DNA of 64,000 bases from Bolinopsis microptera (Eukaryota; Ctenophora; Tentaculata; Lobata; Bolinopsidae). Below are positions 42,247 to 53,296 of the stretch, in pieces. Each line of letters begins with the position of its first letter. The first letter of the stretch is position 1. The notes beneath the pieces were generated by a model that made no database searches, was not told where the DNA came from, and saw only the letters and a program-made list of their open reading frames with translations. The DNA is taken from NCBI RefSeq assembly GCF_026151205.1, contig NC_087082.1, positions 17,577,401 through 17,641,400 of the forward strand, read 5' to 3'. The position numbers and the translations under genes were made by a program.

Positions 42247-42724
42247 GTGGATTATCCCAGATTTATTGATCAGAGAAGTTTCCAGTAGTTAAACCTGGGC
42301 CAGGTTTACCCAGAGCGTCTATAAACGCTAAACTCTGGATTAAATGACACAAGACTGGATGTGAGTTCAGATAGTTTAGAGGTGCAACTCGTAGCATTGC
42401 CAAACCCCTTGAAGCTTGAGAGGATAGTGTTCAGGTTGTAGGTTAAGTTTAAAGACATTGCTTGTTGGAGGATTTCTGTGTTGGGGATATTTAATGGAAT
42501 TGGTAGTTTTTAGTGCCATGGGTAAGCATAGGTCAGGGTCTGATCTAGATAAACTAGACAAATAAGCAGAGTTATCTCCAGAAAGATCATTCCTGTTTTG
42601 ATAAATTTTTTTAGATATTGTATTTTAAATAGTTAATGTTGGTGGGGAAATATTTATTATATATTTCTTCGCATAGTGTGATGATATTTTGTAGACATGT
42701 GTGATGATGTGATGTCATAAATTT

Positions 42725-42755
42725 TACTTTACTTTACTTTACTTTACTTTACTAA
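42725..42755. repeat. (ACTTT)n microsatellite, 6 units
   Basis: Six perfect ACTTT pentamers. Confidence 0.95.
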
Positions 42756-42852
42756 GACGGATTTAGAATTAGCAACAAATTATTGACAGAAGTTTTTTAT
42801 GTGTAAATTGAATGTAGACAGTAAGTAAAATTAGGCCAGACAATGTAATCAA

Positions 42853-43710
42853 CAGAGGCGCCCCCCCCCCCCCCCCCCCCGCCGAAAAGGCGCCCCCCCT
42901 GTTGGCGCCCCCTCCCCTTTTGGTGCCCCTCCCTAAAATTGAACAAATTAGGTGATTTTAGAGGATGAGCCGGTAAAATCTCTAAAAAAGTGTGTTTTGC
43001 TAGTTACATACACATACATACATGTTACATGGTAAGGTCTCCTCCTAGTCGTTGGAGTGGCCTGCATCACACACATCGCGTTGGCGGCGTAACATATGTC
43101 TCCACTGTACTCGGTTGGTAGCCAAAGCTTCTGTTGTGTCGTTGTCGATGTTTTCAACACCTGTAAACTTAGCAGCATCTTCGAGTACGCAGGACTTCCA
43201 GTTCTTACGGGGTCTGCCCCTTGACCTCTTTCCATAATTTGGCTTCCAGTTCAACAGAAACCTCGGTAGTCTAGAGTCTGGCATTCTAACTACATGTCCA
43301 TACCAACGTAGCCTGGCAGCACTGATGAAAGTCTCAACTGACTTGATGCCAGCCCTCCTAAGAACTTCGTCGTTGGTCACATGAAAGAACCATTTAATCC
43401 TAAGGATCCTTCTCAAGGAGGTTTGATGGAAAACCTCGAAGCGTTTCATCTGCTTTTTGGTGGTGTTCCAGACTTCAGCTCCATACAACAAGATGGTGAG
43501 GACAGCAGCCCTATAGATCCTGATCTTGGTTGGAGTCTTTATAGTTCTGCTATTCCAAATGTTCCAGAGCTGATGAAAGGCGCTAGTTTTGCTAGTACTT
43601 TAGTTAAGTTTTCGAAATTGTCCCACATTCAAACGACGATTTGGCGCCCCCCTAAGACGGCGCCCCCCTGCACATCAGGGTCAGCGGGGCCTACCTTCGT
43701 TACGCCACTG
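42853..43710. mobile_element. hAT MITE interrupted by a LINE
   Basis: The element belongs to the CAGTGGCGTAACG family. The right end CGTTACGCCACTG is intact; the left keeps only CAG before a deletion into the C run. The 8-bp duplication GTAATCAA flanks it exactly (42845-42852 and 43711-43718). Compared with the 2805-3095 copy, about 20 bp before TTTTGCTAGT is missing, and a truncated LINE lies inside. Confidence 0.88.
43005..43586 (-). mobile_element. 5'-truncated LINE fragment (reverse transcriptase C-terminus)
   Basis: The minus-strand frame 43491-43045 (148 residues), plus a few upstream codons (RAAVLTILLYGAEVW), matches the C-terminal part of non-LTR reverse transcriptases. It has SLRRILRIKW, ARLRWYGHVVRMPDSRLPR and a basic GRPRKNWKSCV tail. 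The 3' end carries a (CATA)-type tandem tail. TTTTGCTAGT flanks the insert on both sides (42995-43004, 43587-43596), a target-primed duplication. The catalytic palm is not present. Confidence 0.85.
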
Positions 43711-44139
43711 GTAATCAATCGATCCCACCAGTGTTCTGATCGATTTAGTGGTAAGACTTGTATCAGGTTGGCGTTGGAGGACTTCGCCGCTTCGACGCAG
43801 AGCAACGATCTGGAAGGGTTGACATCGTCAATCAAGGTTGGCGTTGATTATGTTACAGGAAAACCTTATTACAGATCACGCTATCTGTGACTTTCTGTCA
43901 CAGTGGATAAGGCATTATATTCGGGATAGTAGAGTTTCGTAAGAATTTAGAATAGCGCTCGATTTTACCAGCGATATCTAATTTTATAATAATTTTCTCC
44001 AAAATTGTTTGTTAATATTATTCATTAACCATTATTTGTTAATATTGTACATCATCAAGTATAAACAAACATATAAGCTCCCAGAGGTAGGCAGAGCATC
44101 TCAATGCTATTCTCTCGTGGGCTATCTTGGCCCAACCTC

Positions 44140-45190
44140 TCTTTTAAAAACTATATAAGCTGAAAATGGATTTCCGAGTCGGACGGCTGACGGCGGGCTC
44201 GTCGATATTTGAACCAAATATTTTACTTGTAGCGCGATGCACTACTGGGCCGCGCCGCGCATATTCTCGCAACCACAGATCGGCGAGATGCACCACTGGG
44301 CCTCGCCGAGCTAGGAAAGGATTGACATCGTGAATCAAATATTAGGACCGTCGACGAGCCCAACTCGCGGCGCGCGTTTTGGTTGACGGATGTTACTCGT
44401 CTAAATTTCTTCGAAGTAGCGCGCGCCGCTTTCTTCTCGAAAGCCCGACGGCAAGTGCTACGAAGTAGCGCGCGCCGGGCCAGATCATTAACAATGGTCA
44501 AGCGTTTTAGTAGGTTATAAACTTACAAGTATCACCCGTTAAAGAATAAAGATTGATACACATTGTAAAACTTAACGGGTAATACTCGTAAAAATTTTTT
44601 TCAACCATTGTAGGTTTATAACTTACCTTGACGGATGTTACTCGTCTACATTTCTTCGAAGTAGCGCGCCGCTTTCTTCTCGAAGTGCTACGACAACGAA
44701 GTAGCGCGCGCCAGGCCAGATCATTAACAATTAATGGTCAATAACTTACCAAGACGCGCGCTGAGTTGGACTTGTTGACGGTCTTAATGAGTAGGCGTTC
44801 TTCGACCAAAATTAAATAGGGAATCGTTTACGATTGCACTTTCGAGCACCTCGACAAAAGCTTCTCACGTTATTGTGCTTTTTATGGAGAAATACATCAG
44901 TATAGCGTTTTTGAGCTTGTTAATCAATAATATTTTTCAAAATTATTCCAAGCGATTTGTATAAATGCACATACATTGACTCTGAATACATTGCAAAATA
45001 ATTTATCTCGATTCATGAAGTTTGACAGAAGTTACAGAAATGCGCGCAATTTTGGGAGTGCACTTTTGCAGGCGGAGATACATTGTATCACGTTGCGACC
45101 CCCACGATACAGGGGGAGCCGCGCACTTCGTGCGCGGCGGGTCATTCAACATATTATGACAAGAGATATGACAAGAGATACAAAATATAA
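44140..45190. repeat. G+C-rich dispersed repeats, partly inverted copies of 4440-5660
   Basis: Contains two copies of the 'gacggatgttactcgtctaa' to 'gaagtagcgcgcgccg' block (44381-44499, 44630-44745), 'gcgatgcac.actgggcc' words, and the CCGCGCACTTCGTGCGCGG hairpin at about 45120. No gene is seen. Confidence 0.7.
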
Positions 45191-45979
45191 ACTTAACTGT
45201 GCCTTCATTATTTAATGTACGAGCAGATTATCCTTTATAACAAGCTATATGTAACAGCTTTATCATTGATATTACCAATTACATGATTTGCAATTAAAAT
45301 TATCTCTTTACAAACTACATGCAATGTAGTGAATGTTTTTGGAATGTTTCTGATGAAATTTTGTAAGAATTGAGGGAGCCAGTTATATTATGATTATGTC
45401 AGTATAATGAAAAGAAACATAACGAGTATTTTTTGTTTCATCCTTTATGTGACAAAGAAGCGTTTTATGAATTTTATTCCTCTGGGATTTGATTTGATTT
45501 GGGAAATTTTAAAAATAGGATAATGTTTATCCTATTTTAAAAGTTATTTGTTGGCGTGCCGCGCACTCTTGAAAGTGGATGTATAAAATCGAGCGCTACG
45601 GCGATAGCTTATAATGGCTGATTTCAAACAAAATGGTCTGATCAAACATCTGTATCGTTCATATTCTCCGAACTATGAATTCATCATTGCGTCTCTATTC
45701 ATTGATCGGTTGTATGTTCACCCGATTACGTGACAACCACTGACAGCCAACCATGTAAATTTTGAATGCACTTCTTCGTGATTAAGCTTACTGGTTCCTC
45801 TGTTAAAAGAGTAGTTAGGCGACTTTAACCAGCCTATCGGTCTAGGTGTTTTACAGATTTTAAATGGCACATGTACTGAAAGTAAGCATTGAGTTGATGC
45901 GTCGTACCGAACGTTACCATACAAGAGTACATCACACATCACTTAATTGCTCACTTGAAAATCCACAAACTCCTGTCCC

Positions 45980-46390
45980 CTAAAATTGATTACATTGGGA
46001 AAGGAACGGAGCAGGGACATCCCCACCGGACCTTTTTAAAATCTATATTCTTGACTTTCCGTCTCTCCTGAAATCTGTTGGTGACTATCCAGTTCTTGTT
46101 GATGTTTTAATATCACATCTGCTCTGGGCTGACGATCTTGTCCTTCTTGCTCTAAGTCCCAAGACCTTTCAAGTCAATAGCAACATTCTAATCGATCTCT
46201 GTATCTCCATGGGCCTTGAAGTAAATATTTAAAAAACTAAGATTGTTATATTCAGCCCTCCTAAAAGAAAGCAGTCCTATGAAACATTCACATTGGGAGG
46301 TCAGCCTATCCAGCACACCGAAAAATACTGCTATCTTGGTATAATATTCCACTGAAATGGATCATTTACAGCAGCAAATACTGATAATTT
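45980..46390 (+). mobile_element. LINE fragment with reverse-transcriptase palm (WADD)
   Basis: A plus-strand frame with stops reads GPF, then FKIYILDFPSLLKSVGD and LLWADDLVLLALSPKTFQ, a YADD-box variant. It continues SMGLEVNI, stop, KTKIVIFSPPKRK and EKYCYLGIIFH. This is the catalytic palm and following region of a non-LTR element different from the one at 47-50 kb. It is decayed, with at least two stops. Confidence 0.8.
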
Positions 46391-47159
46391 CTATTTGACT
46401 CCTTAATGGAGCCTTGACTTACCATTTATTGTAATTGGTACAGCATATATCAAAATTTAAACACTGTTTTCGATCTGACGGGTGGTGGGCTCTCTCTGAT
46501 GGGACATAGTTCTAGGGGGTACCCGGGGTACGAGTTAACGAATAGTGTTCGTGTCCTTCCACAATCCCCTCTCATTGTGTTTTTGACAGAGGAGGAGCCT
46601 AGTTCATCCGTCTGCATCGCTTAATCGAGTTAAAAATTTAGCCAATAACAAACTAAATTACATGTTATACTGATATCAGATGTAGAGTTTATATCAATTA
46701 AACAAATAATCAATTAAACAAATAATCAAAGTTTTAGCACATTTTACAGCATAAAATTTAAACAAATGAAAACATATAATGCTCTTAGTGGTAAATGGCC
46801 GTTTGTTCTGAGCTGTATGATTTTTTGACAATCAACTAGCGGGGCAAGGAATGTACTGGCTGGTAGCTTTTGTACACACCAAAACGCTAGTCTGGTTGAT
46901 TAATGACCAAATTAGAGGCGTTGATAGGAAGGCATTATAATTTGTGGGTGTAAGAGGGAATATTTGGCATGCATTATTCTAGCAGCTATTTTGTAACAAA
47001 TGGTCTTTACGATTATTAAGGACGGTAGGTATTTTGGGTGTTCAATGGGGGCCGGGGGTTTAAATTTAAGGGAGAAAAAGAAATGAATATTGGGTTATAA
47101 TATTAATCATAGATGTCAACCCTGATATAACTATTGTACTAAAAATTTGATCATAATGC
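46391..47159. other. Non-coding spacer between LINE remnants
   Basis: AT-rich. Contains 'aattaaacaaataatca' duplicated at 46696-46726. No recognisable gene. Confidence 0.5.
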
Positions 47160-50100
47160 TTAGGGTCTTTATTAGAATTCAAATTGGATATAAAAATAGG
47201 ATCTCTTTACACTACACTTACTCACTCACACATCACATTTAACTTGACAGAGGAATACGCTGGCAGAGTATGTCGATTTGGTCATGAAATTTTGGAGGTC
47301 AGGTGGAATCCCTGCAGGAGCCTACGAAAATTTAAGGTTACAAATATCAAAGTCTTTATTTGTCCAGTCATACACGGCATGACAATGCTGGTTGGAAAGT
47401 AGTGAAGATTTCAGTTTGGATTTCAGGCAAGAAATACTAACAGAACAATCAAAGATTTTAAGGTTAGGGGTTATTATATTCCATATTTTCGTTGACCTCG
47501 TGTTATGGTTGTCTGGGGGATCCGGTTTATTGATAATAAGCATTGGTTTCCTGGAAGAACGAGAATACTCTTCGTACATAGACATAGGAGTAGAAAACTT
47601 CATGATCTTGAATAATTCTATGTAGCTATGGTAAGTATAAAGATTTTGTACAGTGAGTATCTCGTTGTTTTTAAACAGAGGTTTAGTGTGCTCCTTTTTA
47701 TAGAATTTACTATCAAGTTTCTGGTCAGTAAATGGTCTGGTTCGAACACACGTTTTGAATTTATCCAGGTAGGCTGCTCTATCACCAAACAAGACCCTCA
47801 GACAGTACTTCTGTGCAGTGAATATTGAGCTTATACGATTTTTAGCTGCCCCACCCCATGCTGATATGCAGTACGACAGATGGGATTCAAAAAGAGTGTA
47901 GTATAACTGTCTGTGGAGAAATTCTGGGAGGGAGCAGCGTAGACGACACAGAGTTGAGGTGGCATGGTTAAGCTTTCGTTTTAGGGCTATTATATGTTCT
48001 TCCCATGTTAGATTTTCGTCAATGACGACTCCTAAAAATCTAGCTGACGTTACTCTTTTGATGGGGTAGTTGTCTATATTCATTATGAATTCTTCTTCAA
48101 CGTTTGCTTCCGTACGTGACTTAGGCCTAAAGTGAATGTAGCAGCATTTTGACATGTTTATGTGAAGCTTGTTAGCCCGCATGTGATATGTAAAGTAGGA
48201 ATAGAAGGGGTCCGAGAATTGACCCCTGGGGAACCCCAAATTTTATTGGAAGTAGGTCGGACTTTTCTCCTACAACATCAGTGTACTGAAATCGATTAGT
48301 TAGGTAGCTCTTGATCAGATCGTTTGCCACGCCACGGATGCCATACCTTTCTAGTTTGGTAAGTAATGTTGAGTGATCTATAGTATCGAAAGCTTTGCTG
48401 AGGTCGATGAATATGCCTAACACATGGTGCTTCAATTTGATGTGCTTAGATATGAGGTCAACAGAGTAGTTTACTGCATGGGAGGTTGAGTGCGATTGCC
48501 TGAAACCAAACTGAGTCTTAGATATTATTCCCTGAGAGCTGACAAACGAATAAATCCTAGAATATATGATTTTCTCAAATATTTTGCCAAATATGGACAA
48601 GGTGGATATAGGACGGTAGTTTTCTATTTCTTCTGGATTACCTTTTTTGAAGACAGGTGTGATTCTGCCAGTCTTAAGTATATCAGGGAATATACCATTT
48701 GACATAAGCTTGTTTAAGTATCTACTGATAATTGGTGCAATAACGTGGGACGAAGTTTTAATAACGGTTATGGGAATATCACTGGCCTTTCCATTCTCGA
48801 ATTCTTTGATTATTCTAAGAACCTCCTCAGGAGTGCTGTCCTCTAACATAATAGATCGAGAGTTACTAGGGCTAAGGAAGTCATGGAATGTTTTCATGGG
48901 GAGAATTGGAATACCAGAAGACAAGTCAGTTGTGATAGTTTCATTGAGCTTGGGAGCAATTGATACGAACCAGGAATTAAAACCATTGGCAATTGCTCTC
49001 CGGTTCGAGATTCTTTCATTATTGATGATGAAAGGTGGTTTGGTTGTTTTCTTTCTTTTGCCCCTAAGCTCATTTATTATCTGCCAAGTTTTCTTACTGC
49101 TTTCAATGTTTTTATAGATTTCGTTACAGTAATAGGAGCGTTTGGCTGCCTTTATGATACCCTTAAGCATCCTACGATAGTCACTAAATATCTTATAAAG
49201 AAGGACATTGCCAGATGGATCTTTATTTGTTACTGTATCTGACCATTCTTTACAAAGCTCATGTTTTCTGTCAATTGAGAGGATGATTCCATCTGTAATC
49301 CAAGGATTAAGCTTTGGTGTTCTTTTGGTCGTTTTCGGTACTTCTAATTTACAGTGCTTGTCAAGGGTGGATTTGAAGCAATCGACAAATTCGCAAAAAT
49401 CTGAAGATTGGGACAGCTGATTCACCTTCACCTCAAGGTCAGAAACAAAATTTTTAAGCTTGGTACTTGAGTAGTCGTAGTAGCGGACATGTTTTTCATT
49501 GTTCTTATTTCTTGGGGCCGGGGTTGAGGTGAAGGAGAATATGAACGTGTGTTCACTTAATCTATCCTGAAGTACACCAGAGAGCAAAACATTATCAATA
49601 TCACTAACTAGGATGTTATCTATACACGAGTTTTTACAATTAGGCCGGAAGTGGGTAGCAATTGAGATGGATGGATACAAACCATTACTAATTATAGTGT
49701 CTTCAAATAACTGGTTGTGTGACGAAACTTTGAAGAGGTCTGAGTTAAAGTCGCCAAGCAAACGAAAGGGCTTGCCGGATATCTGCTTAGCAATGGTTTG
49801 TAAAATTTCACAAAAAGCCTCAAGGCAGCCACTAGGGGGACGGTATACAACTCCGTAGACAACCCCAACACCAGTGCTATCAGTGATTTCGGCGAATAAG
49901 CATTCAATGTTTACAGTACAGTAGGATAACCTTTCTAGGACAACAGTGTTAAGGTTGTCTGAGACATAAAGCGCAACCCCAGTGCCCTTTTTCTTATCTG
50001 GGAGGGTATTTTGATAAAAACTGGTGTAAGATGGGATCTGGTATAATTCTTGTAAGCTACTACCAACGTTGGTTTCAGCAAGTCCAAGAACATCAAATGG

Positions 50101-50720
50101 ATGAGATAATCGTTTGAGTTCAACTTGGAATGTATCGAAATTACTGGCATTGCCATCAATGTTGAGGAACAGTGCTGAGAGGAAGGACCCATCACCACTG
50201 CTGATTTTTTTAGCTACTTCTGTGAATTCACGTTTGGAATAACGTTTACAGCTCTCGAGGGTATGACAAAATTTTTGGATGAGGGTGTCTTCTGCACCCT
50301 CATTGTAGGGCCTGTCCGACTTTTCGAGATCGTTTTGATTGTCAAAGGGGCAGTACCTGTCCTCTGTGATAAGTGCACATTCTGGGCACATCCATAGGCC
50401 ATTCTTGCACTTAAAACTAGCAGATTTAAAACATCTAGTATGGATAACTTTGGTGCAGTTTTCACATTCAAGCATAGGTTGCCCAATATTAATCGACTTA
50501 CTGCACGGATAGCACACCTCCTTATTGATTTTCAAGTTCATTTTGATCAAGTGGGATCATATCCCACTGTCTGACCAGGTTTCCTCTGTCTAGTTCTCTC
50601 AAGTTTCTCACGCACATACACCCAATGTTTAACACATCTCACAAACTTAGATAGACCGCGGTTGCCAAGATGTAACATACAAATTCTAAATTTTGACGGC
50701 TGACGATGGTAAGTCGCTAC
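47160..50720 (-). mobile_element. Non-LTR retrotransposon (PHD-EN-RT), internally deleted
   Basis: A 792-codon frame (50550-48172) starts with a PHD-type finger (C13, C16, C29, C32, H37, C40, C55, C58). An apurinic-type endonuclease domain follows, with [24 protein letters not shown] and DRLSEHTFI, then reverse transcriptase ([56 protein letters not shown]). Directly after LLYI the frame breaks. A second frame (48239-47322) resumes at [12 protein letters not shown], past the catalytic YADD box, and runs to the C-terminus. The 3' part holds AATAAA near 47166. No ORF1 was found upstream. The architecture suits the CR1/jockey group. Element limits are approximate because no target duplication was found. 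Confidence 0.88.
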
Positions 50721-51689
50721 GTTTAACTCGGGACTTTTATAGTCTTAAGTCTTGGAGCTCAAAATGTCTCGTGCTGTGGGCCGTATAAACGGCACACACC
50801 ACCGCCCTGCCTTACTGCTTACATTACTTCATGGTTGCAGGGCGGAGCCGGTGCCGTTTGTCTCGGCCTCGAGTGGCGAGTGCTTGCCCATCGAATACAC
50901 GATTGAAACACTAATTATTTACTGGCATTCTACAGTTTCGAAGGTATATTAACTTTGAGCTTTGTTTTGGCGACTGCTTCATCGATGGGCGAGTAGGTAT
51001 TTGTTGTTTAGCAGTGTTGAATATTGGAGCAATTATATAATGTATATCTCCATCATAATATAGGCTAGTGTAAACATATATAATCAATAATACAAACAAA
51101 TAGTATTATATTATTGGTAACTCGCTAGATTATAAATGTTATTTAAACACATATGTTTACGTCAATTATTACTAAAATTAATATTCTTTTTGCTTTAATA
51201 TAATTACATGTCACACAATTGATTAGTTGAATGAAACGTGTGCTACAAATGTCTACGCCTCACGCAGAACTGCGTACCGCTTAGTACTTCATGCTTGAGC
51301 GGTACTGCTGTTCACAGAGGCGCGCACTCAATTTAATCACAAATAACGAGCGCGCGGTTTTTGGAATTTCTCTATTAATATTATTCGATCTATTAATTAG
51401 ATCGCAGTGCTCACGGCCTGTACTGCGTGAACAACAGAAATATGTTTTAAATTATTTTGCTTCTGAAATTTTGGCTCTAGTAATTAAGAAATGCGACATG
51501 TAATTGTAAGATAACAATTAAATAGATCCTGTGCGCGGCGCCTACAGCTGACCTACGAATTTCTGAACAATTGAAAATTGTGGCTGTGTGCGCGGCGTAC
51601 TGTATATGTGTTTGAAATTGAAATTTGAATTTATTTATGAATATAACATTATGTATTGATTGTTTTGTGGTAAATAAAAATTTTTCTTT
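50721..51689. other. Spacer without recognised genes
   Basis: Contains G+C-rich words similar to the 4-5 kb repeats ('ctgcgtac', 'gcgcggcg') near 51260-51600. Nothing coding was recognised. Confidence 0.5.
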
Positions 51690-52133
51690 CCTAAAAAAAA
51701 TTTTTCTTTCCTAATAAAACCAATCCTGCTTTATGGCTGTCAAGTCTCATGCCCCCACTCAAAAACCATGAGATACCTTTCAAAAATAGATGACAAAGCC
51801 AGCCCCCAGCATACCCTGAAGTACATCGCACAAGACCACTTTGAAAAATTCCACCTAAAGTTTATCAAGTGGTCTTTGTCCATCCATTCAAAAGCATCTA
51901 ATATAGGTTGCTGGGGCGAAAGCGGGTGCCACCCACTTTTCTTTGGAGCCTGCAAACTTGCAATTGATTACTATAGCGGCCTTGAAAGCACTGAAAACGA
52001 ACTACTCTGTGCTGCATTTCACGAACAGATCATGGTGGGCCTTCCTTGGTATCGTACAGAGGCGGCTATTGAGGGCGTCCAGGCGTCCGTGGCCGCCCTA
52101 AAATTATTATCTGGTGGCTGGTGCTTAAAATAG
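51690..52133 (+). mobile_element. LINE fragment (C-terminal region)
   Basis: The plus frame, starting KPILLYGCQV and running 121 codons from 51768, has the pattern FHLKFIKWSLSIHSKASNIG, WGESGCHPL and LAIDYYSGLES, as in the region downstream of the reverse-transcriptase thumb of many animal LINEs. It may be the 3' part of the family seen at 45980-46390; a direct link cannot be shown. Confidence 0.7.
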
Positions 52134-52583
52134 AAATAGTAATTAGTAATAGTGTTAGGAAATAACAAATCGCAATATAAAGCTCTTTATTCACTATCAT
52201 ACGTTTTAATGTAAGCGCACGCATGATCTTCGCGAAATTTTGTGTTGTAGGGAGTCCAACCCTACCATTGGACTACTCAGCCGCGCAGTTTTAACACATA
52301 GTTAATTGTAAACGTTACAAAGCACATTGTGCGCATCCCACTACAGGTAATCTATTATGATTTGCCTCGATTTGAGGGTCCAGGACCCTTTGCAGTTTGA
52401 ACTATTGACTGCTATGATACTGCGCGGCTAAGATCGTACACGTGTGGTGTCCTGTTTCAACCATGTTATAAGTCTTTGTTTTTGTTTGCTGTCGCCTGTA
52501 AAGTGTTACACATTACATATATCAAGGCCCAGTGTGTAATGTAATCGGTAGTTTGGAGGGATCAGCATGAGCCGGCTCCCAAG

Positions 52584-52632
52584 CCCCCTCCCCCCCCCCC
52601 CCCCCCCCCCCCCCCCGGCCCCCCCCCCCCCA
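52584..52632. repeat. Poly-C tract
   Basis: About 47 bp of C interrupted by one GG. The Pro/Gly-rich frames through it are artefacts. Confidence 0.95.
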
Positions 52633-52639
52633 GTCCATC

Positions 52640-53250
52640 GATTGGACCCCCAACAAAACTGCCAACCAGCTTCCACGAGCCGCTTCTGGTATCGTACCAG
52701 ATTGAAAATCAGTCTTTTTCGTAAGCGTATGAATGTGAATTTTTCTCTCTTGTGACCTCGGGTTTGGGTCATGTAGCATACCTCAGATACAATACGAGCC
52801 ACGAGGTGCACATACTGCTTGATTAAGGGTACTCAGATACATTGGTTGATTTCCCATGCTGCCCAGTGCCCCTCCCATGCTGCCCCCTTCAATATAAAAA
52901 TTAAATGGGAGGACCCCCAACCCATGTAGCTGATACACTTCACAGCAAGTAGACCAAAGCGGCTCTTGCTTGTAAAAGGTTCATCTACCTAAGCTAATCG
53001 GTAGGTTGGGAGCTGGAGTCCCCTAAGGGATCATTTCATCTGTAAAATTTTATAAAATATTTATAATAAATTATCTGGAAAATTTACATGAGCAAATCTA
53101 AGAGATTTCAAAGCTCGTCTTCTGGCAGATAAGGTTGAAGGTTATGTCTTGCAGTCCAGGATACTGGGCTGTTGATCTTCCGCGTCTGTCCTACAAATTT
53201 CTCTCCCCCAAGATTATATTTTAGTTATGCACTTTGAATTATTTCTAATA
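52640..53250. other. Presumed promoter/5' UTR region of ARPC1
   Basis: No coding signature. An acceptor-like TAATATTTTTATAG ends at 53259, 38 bp before the ARPC1 start codon, so the mRNA leader is probably spliced from further upstream or added in trans. Confidence 0.45.
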
Positions 53251-53296
53251 TTTTTATAGCTCACGTAGACTGACCAGAGTCCGGAGTTCTCCCAAA

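Noticed and set aside
42376-42561. Minus-strand frame next to the acyltransferase fragment, read as a possible NRF-domain exon
   Set aside because: It contains a CLPMALK stretch and ends GVWQCYELHL before a stop, but no domain match or splice donor is convincing.
52506-52811. Gly-rich and Pro-rich frames
   Set aside because: They are produced by the poly-C tract.
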